64,000 nt of DNA. Source: Corbicula japonica. Its lineage: Eukaryota > Mollusca > Bivalvia > Venerida > Cyrenidae. The notes beneath the pieces are model-generated. The model saw only the letters and a program-made list of their open reading frames with translations. It was not told where the DNA came from and ran no database searches. The stretch covers positions 3,556,991 through 3,620,990 of the forward strand of contig JAZAYU010000015.1 of the NCBI GenBank assembly GCA_038501625.1, written 5' to 3'. Shown in pieces: positions 57,878 through 64,000 of the stretch; within the stretch, counting starts at the first letter, position 1; every line of letters starts with the position of its first letter. The position numbers were made by a program, and so were the translations under genes.

Positions 57878-60800
57878 ATGATTGCGGTGTCAAACCTGCT
57901 GGTGATAGTGGTGTTTAACTTGCTGATGTTTATGGCAGTCTCAATAGAATCTTCTCCTGTAGAATCAATGGAGGAAAAGGTGAGAACATGATTGACTTAC
58001 AGTGTATTTAATTTTCTGATTTATGTGTTAAGATTTTTGTTTATTTTTACCTCTATTCCTTTAAGTGTATTTAAAAAATGTGCTGAATAACAATGAGATA
58101 AAGCATTTGAGATCATGAAATGGGTGTTTGGGTGGGTGGGGGGGGAGGGGAGATCACTAGGTTAACCAAAGGGAACATGTATTTATAAAGCTTTTAATTA
58201 CCCATAATTACTGATAACCAGGTTAAGGAAAGGTAAAGTCAAAGATTTTAACCCTTTTCTCCACAGATCAAGCATTTTTACATACCAGATCAGGTCGTCG
58301 TCTGATGTTTTCACCTGTGTAGGACATTTTGATCCTACACCCCCCATTTAGAATTAGTCACGCGCTTTAAATGATGTCACAGTTGAATGACGCAGTGATG
58401 AATGAACAATGGAATGTCTCGTATATCACTCGGCTACTACAAAAAAGTAGTGCAAAGTAAAATTAATTGGAAAATACCCCAAAATTTGCAAAATAAAATT
58501 AATATGGTATGCAAGAAAAAGTATCATTTCAATATGTTGGGTAAAGAACGGGTGATTCCGCCCTTGTGAAATATGCACTTAGGCGGTAACTCAGCAGAGC
58601 CTCGTTACCACCCTTGTGCATATTTCACTCGGGCCGGATCACACTATCTTTACCCAACATACTAAGCTTATAATATTCCATGTTTAACCAGATTTACTTT
58701 TACATCTGATTCTGTAGTCACTAGTGTAACCAGTGTAGATCCAGATTTACCAATCCAGTTATCACCAATTACACATTTTTGGCATACTTGACCTGGATTA
58801 AAATCTAATATTTTAACCCAGACTTGACTCGGAGAATGATATGAACAGTCAAGAAGTTGCTGTATATAAACTTTGCAGCTTGTATTTTGTTAGGTAACTG
58901 TATAAATGGCTCGTTTCAGAAAGTGTGTCACTATCTAGGAAAAGAGTTCAAGCCCGGAGAACTTGTGACTGGTAATCCATGTGACCGATGTTTCTGCACG
59001 GAATACGGTATCATGTGTGAGCTGATGCAGTGTCCACAAGCTAACTGCCATGATAAAGTCATGAAGGAGTGCTGTTACGAATGTCCAAATGGTAATACAA
59101 AGTTCTGGAAGATCAATGCATAGTGCCACAATCTTTGCTAAATACTTTTTGCAAAGTGCATATATATATACCAGTTGGTTGGTATTTTTATGTCTACCCC
59201 TCTCTGGGGGAGACATATTGTTTTTACCCTGTCCTTATGTCTGTCTGTCACACTTCATTTCCGCTCAATAACTGGATTACCGTTTGACCCACAGCATTCA
59301 AACTTTACAGGGTGATGGTCCTTATTGAGTAAAAGAACCCTATTGATAATGATTTTGGGGTCAGTAGGTCAAAGGTCAAGGTCACAGGGGCCCGAAGAGT
59401 GAAAACCATTTCCACTGAATTACTCAAGTACCCAGAGAGGGTAATAGCCCTTATTGCGTAGAAGACCCCTATTGATTTGGGGGTCAGTAGGTCAAAGGTC
59501 AAGGTCACAGGGGCCTGAAGAGTGAAAACCGTTTTCGCTCAATAACAGGAGTTCTATTTCACCCAGAGCCTTCAAACTTCATACGATGGATGTCCTTATT
59601 GAGTAGAGGACTCCTATTGATTTTGGGGTCAGTAGGTCAAAGGTCAAGGTCACAGGGGCTCCAAGAGTGAAAACTGTTTACGCTCAATAACTCGAGTACT
59701 GTTTGACCCAGAGCACTCAAACTTTATAGGGTGAAAGCCCTTATTCAGTAGAAGAACCCTATTAAATTTGGGTTCAGTAGGTCAAAGGTCAAGGACACAG
59801 GGGCCTGAAGAGTGAAAACCGTTTCCGCTCAATAACAGGAGTTCTATTTCACTCAGAGCCTTCAAACTTCATACGATGGATGTCCTTATTGAGTAGAGGA
59901 CTCCTATTGATTTTGGGATCAGTAGGTCAAAGGTCAAGGTTACTGAGGCCCCGAAGAGTGAAAACCGTATCCAGTCAATAACTGGAGTACCACTTGACTC
60001 AGAGCATTCAAACTAAATAGGGTAATAGCCCTTATTGAGTAGAGAAGAACCATATTGATTTTTGGGTCAGTAGGTCAAAGGTCAAGGCCACAGGGACCCG
60101 AAGAGTGGAAACCGTTTCCACTCAATAACAGGAGTTCTATTTCACCCAGAGCCTTCAAACTTCATACGATGGATGTCCTTATTGAGTAGAGGACTCCTAT
60201 TGATTTTTGGGTCAGTAGGTCAAAGGTCAAGGTCACAGGGGCCCGATGAGTGAAAATGGTTTTCTCTCACTAACTGGAGTTCTATTTTACCTAGAGCCTT
60301 CAAACTTCTTATTATGGTTGCTGTTATAGACTTGAAGAACCCTGTTGATTTTGGGGTATTTAGGCCAGAATTCAACATCACAGGGGCCCGTAGAGTGAAT
60401 AACTTACTGCGTTATATTGATGACATTTGAGTACTTATTAATTTACTGCAATATATAGATGACATTTTAGTTTTCAGTAAACACATACATAGATGATTAT
60501 GTCATTTCCTTGGCCTTCCTTCAATAGGGCGCAGGGATGAGACATGCTGTTTTCACAAAAAACATCTAGTATTTTTTACTTCTAGCTTATTGTTATTTGT
60601 GAAATGCTTTAGAAATCCTCAAAAGTTTTATTGGCCAAAAATAACATGACCCAGTAGCAATCATGTTTTTAGTATTTTGCATTACTTCTAATGTTTGTTT
60701 TAACATTTTTTGTTTTTAATGTACTCATTCAGGGCCCAACTGCTTGTACAATGGAAGAAATGGTTCAGTGCTGGTTCCCGAGACTGGCTGTACGTACACT

Positions 60801-60917
60801 GAGGGAAACGTCTGCTACTGTTACTATGACGACAGAATGGCCGACATGGCAGAGACCTATTGCTTACCGGCTTTACCTGGTGGCAGCCTCCCAGCATGCA
60901 ACTCAACAGACATTTAA
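57878..60917 (+). CDS. secreted von Willebrand factor C domain protein
   Basis: 152-aa extracellular protein in three coding exons: 57878-57979, 58920-59091, 60733-60917; all GT/AG with matching phase. Residues 1 to about 22 (MIAVSNLLVIVVFNLLMF) are a signal peptide. Exon 2 encodes one VWC domain: CHYLGKEFKPGE, NPCDRCFC, GIMCELMQCP, CHDKVMKECCYECPNG, with the diagnostic CxC and CCxxC motifs. Exon 3 continues GPNCLYNGRNG and CTYTEGNVCYCYYDD and ends CNSTDI, a second half-size cysteine module. CPNGPNC after a VWC domain is the pattern of VWC2/brorin-type proteins, which act on BMP signalling in vertebrates; transfer of that role here is inference. Intron 2 contains element P2b, and element P3 ends just upstream of the start. 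Confidence 0.85.
59185..60570 (+). mobile_element. Helitron-like element P2b with DR1 arrays, in VWC intron 2
   Basis: 5' hairpin 59190-59216 (ATGTCTACCCC, TCTCT, GGGGGAGACAT), a TGTCTGTC microsatellite, then seven to eight core units of about 145 bp. AGGTCAAAGGTCAAGGTCA or a close variant appears in seven of them (about 59366, 59488, 59634, 59779, 59924, 60072, 60216). The 3' end repeats GAGACATGC, then a TGTTTTCAC-AAAAAACA stem, then CTAGT (60566-60570). Confidence 0.8.
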
Positions 60918-61119
60918 ATTCTAAGGAATTCTAAGGAATGTTATTGGGCATTTAACCATGTGTAACATTGACTGTTTTCACAAGTGTGGAACATAAATGA
61001 GGAAGATAAAACACTAATTAACATAATCAATGGCACTTTATGCCATGACAAAATGAGGCTTATTGACTTTTCAAAACTGTAGGTTCAGATTAAACTGAGG
61101 ACTTAAAAACTGGGTCCAA

Positions 61120-61252
61120 GGTTATAACACTGAGTTTGGAAACCAGTCTAAAATCTCAAGCATCTGATTGGCTGAAATGGCGACTGGTCGCCATTTGAGC
61201 CAATCAGATGCTTGAGATTTGAGACTGGTTTCCATGCTCAGTTTTATAACCC
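61120..61252. repeat. F2 foldback, best copy
   Basis: Near-perfect inverted repeat: left arm GGTTATAACACTGAG, AAACCAGTCTAAAATCTCAA, GCATCTGATTGGCTGAAAT; the loop is the short GGCGACTGGTCGCC; the right arm is the complement. Each arm contains GATTGGCTG, an inverted CCAAT box. Other copies or halves: about 1585, 8160, 11975, 19676, 42778, 46888, 47588, 50640, 53808 and 63592. Confidence 0.9.
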
Positions 61253-61280
61253 TGGGCACTGATCTTGTTTTCCACATGTC

Positions 61281-61450
61281 TTAACCCTTTCCTCCATATA
61301 TACACCTTTATGTAAACAAACAGTGCAGATCCAGATCAGCCGGCATATCTGTGCCATCTGATCAGTATCTGCACTATTTGCTTTTTGATTATTAGGTTAT
61401 TTCTGACCAAAATTGTGTAGTGCAGATCCTGATCAGACAGCTTAGATGTC
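61281..61450. repeat. F1 nested palindrome, right part lost
   Basis: CCCTTTCCTCCATATATACA at the left edge, an intact left palindrome, and an interrupted right one. Confidence 0.8.
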
Positions 61451-61463
61451 TTAAATTGGGTAT

Positions 61464-61644
61464 TAAGTCAAACCTGTGCTAAAGACCACCTGTAAACAAA
61501 GACCACCTGTGGACAAAGACCACACTTTATTCGTCCCTCTGACTGATTTAAAGAACAAATTTACCTGTGAACAAAGACCACCTGCCTTTAAAGACTAATT
61601 TTGGGAAGTCCCCTGAGTGGTCTTTGTAACAGGTTTGACTGTAT
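61464..61644. repeat. MITE with repeated AAAGACCACCTGT motifs
   Basis: Termini GTCAAACCTGTGCTAAAGAC and GTCTTTGTAACAGGTTTGAC are inverted. AAAGACCACCTGT recurs several times within the left half. Related to 33877-34058. Confidence 0.65.
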
Positions 61645-61863
61645 ATTGAGCAGAGCGTTAAAAATTCTGTGACTGAATGAATGTAAACACTGATAAGACT
61701 GCTGGGTCATATGCCCAACTTTGTTATGGCTTGTACAATGTAATAATAAAAATATTTTATAGTTTTTGTGAGACCTATGCGAAATTTGAATAGATTTCTA
61801 AAGCTCAACTTTCCAAATAAAAATTAATTTACTTGTTTGATGTTGTGCCTTACTACAGTACTA

Positions 61864-62096
61864 TCCCTTTCCTCCATCTATACGCATTTTTACGTATGTG
61901 CGACCAGTGTAGATCCAGATCAGCCAGCACAGCCGTGCCATCTGATCAGGATCTGCACTGGTCGCAATTTGGTCTGAAATAACCTTACAAGTCAAAATGC
62001 AAATAGTGCAGATCCTGATCAGATGGCACGGATGTGCCGGCTGATCTGGATCTACACTGTTCGCCCACGCAATAAAGGTGTGGAGGAAATGGTTAA
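61864..62096. repeat. F1 nested palindrome, near complete
   Basis: Outer ends CCCTTTCCTCCATCTATACG and TGTGGAGGAAATGGTTAAAC are inverted. Inner palindrome 1: GCGACCAGTGTAGATCCAGA to GATCTGCACTGGTCGC. Inner palindrome 2: AGTGCAGATCCTGATCAGAT to GATCTGGATCTACACT. Confidence 0.9.
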
Positions 62097-62344
62097 ACTA
62101 TAATATCAAGAACCAATTTGATATGAATAATTACTTGTAGCTTTTAGTCTTGATAAGATTCCATAAAAACAATTTAATTTTTTATTTCAATATTGGGACA
62201 AATAAAGATTTCATTGACTTTGACAGAAAGATAAATAAAAGCAACTGAAAACCTTTATGACTTAGTCTTATTTATATAATTTTTCTGCTTATGCAAAGTG
62301 ACATAACCACAAAGGTTTGAAATTTGCCCAAAAATTGAAAATGC

Positions 62345-62542
62345 TTAACCCTTTCCTTCATAGATACACCTTTATTGCATGGGCATACAGTTAGATCCAG
62401 ATCAGCCTGCACAGATGTGCCAGCTGATCTGGATCTAAACTGTTAGCTTTTTCACTTGTTAGGTTATTTCTGACCAAAATGTGAACAGTGCAGATCCTGA
62501 TCAGACGGCACGTAAAAATGTGTATGGAGGAAAGGGTTAAAA
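62345..62542. repeat. F1 nested palindrome with internal deletion
   Basis: AACCCTTTCCTTCATAGATA to GTATGGAGGAAAGGGTTA. The left palindrome is contracted around GCCTGCACAGATGTGCCAGC. Confidence 0.85.
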
Positions 62543-63591
62543 ATCAAGTTCGATTGAGCCCCGTTATGGGTAAAGATGCCTTTGGGAAGCTGACGTCCTG
62601 TTTCAAAGGAACTGAAATTTAAAACTTTCTTTATTTCTATAAATAGTAAAACTGACCATCTGTCATTTACGTTAACATGAAATGAAATATGCCTAACCCA
62701 TTACTCATTGGATATGCCCTTATCATATGGGCAACCTCCATAGATCAACATCAACCGACATCTGATCATTATCTACACTATTTGCACCTGGGATAAAGTT
62801 GTATCAGTTAAGTAAAGGGCTAAGTTTTTCTGTACAAAATGATGCAAAGTACAAGGCATAATGTTTATTACTAGTAAGTTAGTAAAATTCTTCTGGCTGT
62901 TTTTTGAACTGTAGATGTTAAGATGTTAATAGCAAGGTATGGTTTAGGGTTTGGAGAACCTTTCTTTCAAATGGATATCGCTGAGAGGGTGTTTATCCTT
63001 TTTCCAGGGAATATGGCTCTTATCCAGGATTAACAAAATGGTGCCAATCACCGAAATGTATCGGTCAAAACCACCAGATTTTATGACTGCAATTGAACAG
63101 TGTTTATTGTGTAAATTCATATCATGAAGGAACATGGAGACACTGTTTTACTTTGGAGAGCTAGGCCCTTTTGAAAAAGTGGCCAAACTTCTTCAGAATA
63201 AAAAGAATCAGTTGTTGAGATGTGAACAATGTTGCCCATGGTAGAATAGTCGAACGTTTGCATACTTGGTACTAGTATTTAACACTAAATTCAATGATAA
63301 CATTACAGTATGAATTTATCAAAAGAGTACAAATATAGTTGTTGACCCCGAAATATTGATATTATTATAGAGGAGTCATCTTGTAAAATTAAATGATTAA
63401 AATACTGATAAAAAGTAGGTTGTAATTAAATTACACAATTATAAGAAAATAATCTATTCTAAAACCACAATACAGTTCTTAAAACGTGTGCCACGTGACT
63501 GTACAATTACAGCGTTTTACAGCGTAATTACAGACCACTTCTAACACCAGCAAACTTCTTTTTTCTATCGCCTCTCTTTCCTGCCCTATAT

Positions 63592-63760
63592 TATAAAACA
63601 GATTGGAAACCAGTTTAAAATAAGCATTTCTGATTGATTAAAATGGAGCGAGTCACCATTTCAATCAATCAAGTGCTTAATTAAAATGGAGCGAGTCACC
63701 ATTTCAATCAATCAAGTGCTTAAGATTTGAGATTGATCTCCAATTTATTTTATGATCAGT
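63592..63760. repeat. F2 foldback with an internal duplication
   Basis: AATGGAGCGAGTCACCATTT followed by CAATCAATCAAGTGCTTA is present twice in tandem (63641-63682 and 63683-63724), between F2-type ends. Confidence 0.75.
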
Positions 63761-63849
63761 GGCACAGAGTGATGAAAGTATTTCTTCAACGTCAGAAGGT
63801 GTCTAGTGATATTATATACACAGGAATACGGCATCACATAAAACTCTGT

Positions 63850-63975
63850 TCAAGCCAGGTCGGGTCCGGCTATACAGTGAGATACACCAGCCAGCGTTTC
63901 TTGTTCAAAGTGATGGCTGTTGATGAGTTCCTCAAAGTCCTTGATCTTGCCTTTGAAGCTGCCGATGGATTTGCT
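63850..63975 (-). CDS. last coding exon of an unrecognised gene (partial)
   Basis: The minus-strand exon has an acceptor AG at 63976-63977 and a stop at 63850. It encodes 41 residues: SKSIGSFKGKIKDFEELINS, then HHFEQETLAGVSHC, then IAGPDLA. The plus strand is closed by stops here. The peptide is mostly hydrophilic and looks conserved in composition, but I do not recognise the family. The rest of the gene lies to the right of the window. Confidence 0.55.
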   Translation of the reverse strand, partial: SKSIGSFKGKIKDFEELINSHHFEQETLAGVSHCIAGPDLA

Positions 63976-64000
63976 CTGAAGTTACAACACAGCAAGGCTC

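Larger units (their letters stand above)
60918..63849. other. intergenic between the VWC gene and the right-edge gene
   Basis: F2 foldbacks (61120-61252 and 63592-63760), three F1 copies (61281-62542), one MITE (61464-61644), and a degenerate F1 remnant at about 62695-62820. No exon recognised in 62820-63590. Confidence 0.6.

Overview
The window is animal nuclear DNA, most likely from a marine bivalve mollusc. It is AT-rich. Its genes are split by GT-AG introns of 0.3 to 4 kb, and the space between them is packed with foldback repeats, tandem-core elements opening with TCCG/TCGG microsatellites, and minisatellites. The clam or oyster assignment rests on this repeat style (elements resembling the bivalve 'pearl' / Helitron-derived HINE class) and on the gene content. 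I cannot fix the species without a search. Most of the long reading frames are accidental. The real exons were found by joining conserved motifs across splice sites in matching phase.

Layout: (1) 469-4409, minus strand: a GH18 chitinase, 8 exons visible, its 3' end beyond the left edge. (2) 9738-11851 and 15480-19973, minus strand: two tandem EF-hand protein genes with identical exon lengths (135/89/199 coding bases), each encoding 140 aa. (3) 19974-27823: gene-poor, with a 40-bp minisatellite (23741-24270) and a Helitron-like element carrying a 156-bp tandem core (25513-27196). (4) 27824-28684, minus strand: relic of a hAT-type transposase gene. (5) 34179-38303, minus strand: a 361-aa ATP-grasp protein of the D123/CDC123 type, 4 exons. 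(6) 40339-49881, plus strand: an RBM45-like RNA-binding protein, 12 coding exons and 616 aa, head to head with the D123-like gene. Most of the gap between these two genes is a 1450-bp transposon. (7) 51117-52106, plus strand: two small candidate exons that join in frame downstream of RBM45. (8) 57878-60917, plus strand: a secreted 152-aa von Willebrand factor C protein, 3 exons. (9) 63850-63975, minus strand: last exon of an unrecognised gene that continues beyond the right edge.

The genes do not form one pathway. Three observations stand out. The first is a set of at least five Helitron-like families, each with a 5' hairpin, a microsatellite and a 120-160-bp tandem core. Four of the 3' ends read show a hairpin followed by CTAGT, and one shows CTTGT. 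Two of the families carry arrays of nuclear-receptor half sites, and one of those arrays ends about 100 bp upstream of the VWC start codon. The second is a row of decayed copies of the 3' end of RBM45 exon 5, each keeping a splice-donor-like end, lying between exons 5 and 6, which are themselves related. The third is a highly repeated nested-palindrome family (about 20 or more copies) that has been expanded into a minisatellite at one site and split by a transposon with a 5-bp target duplication at another.
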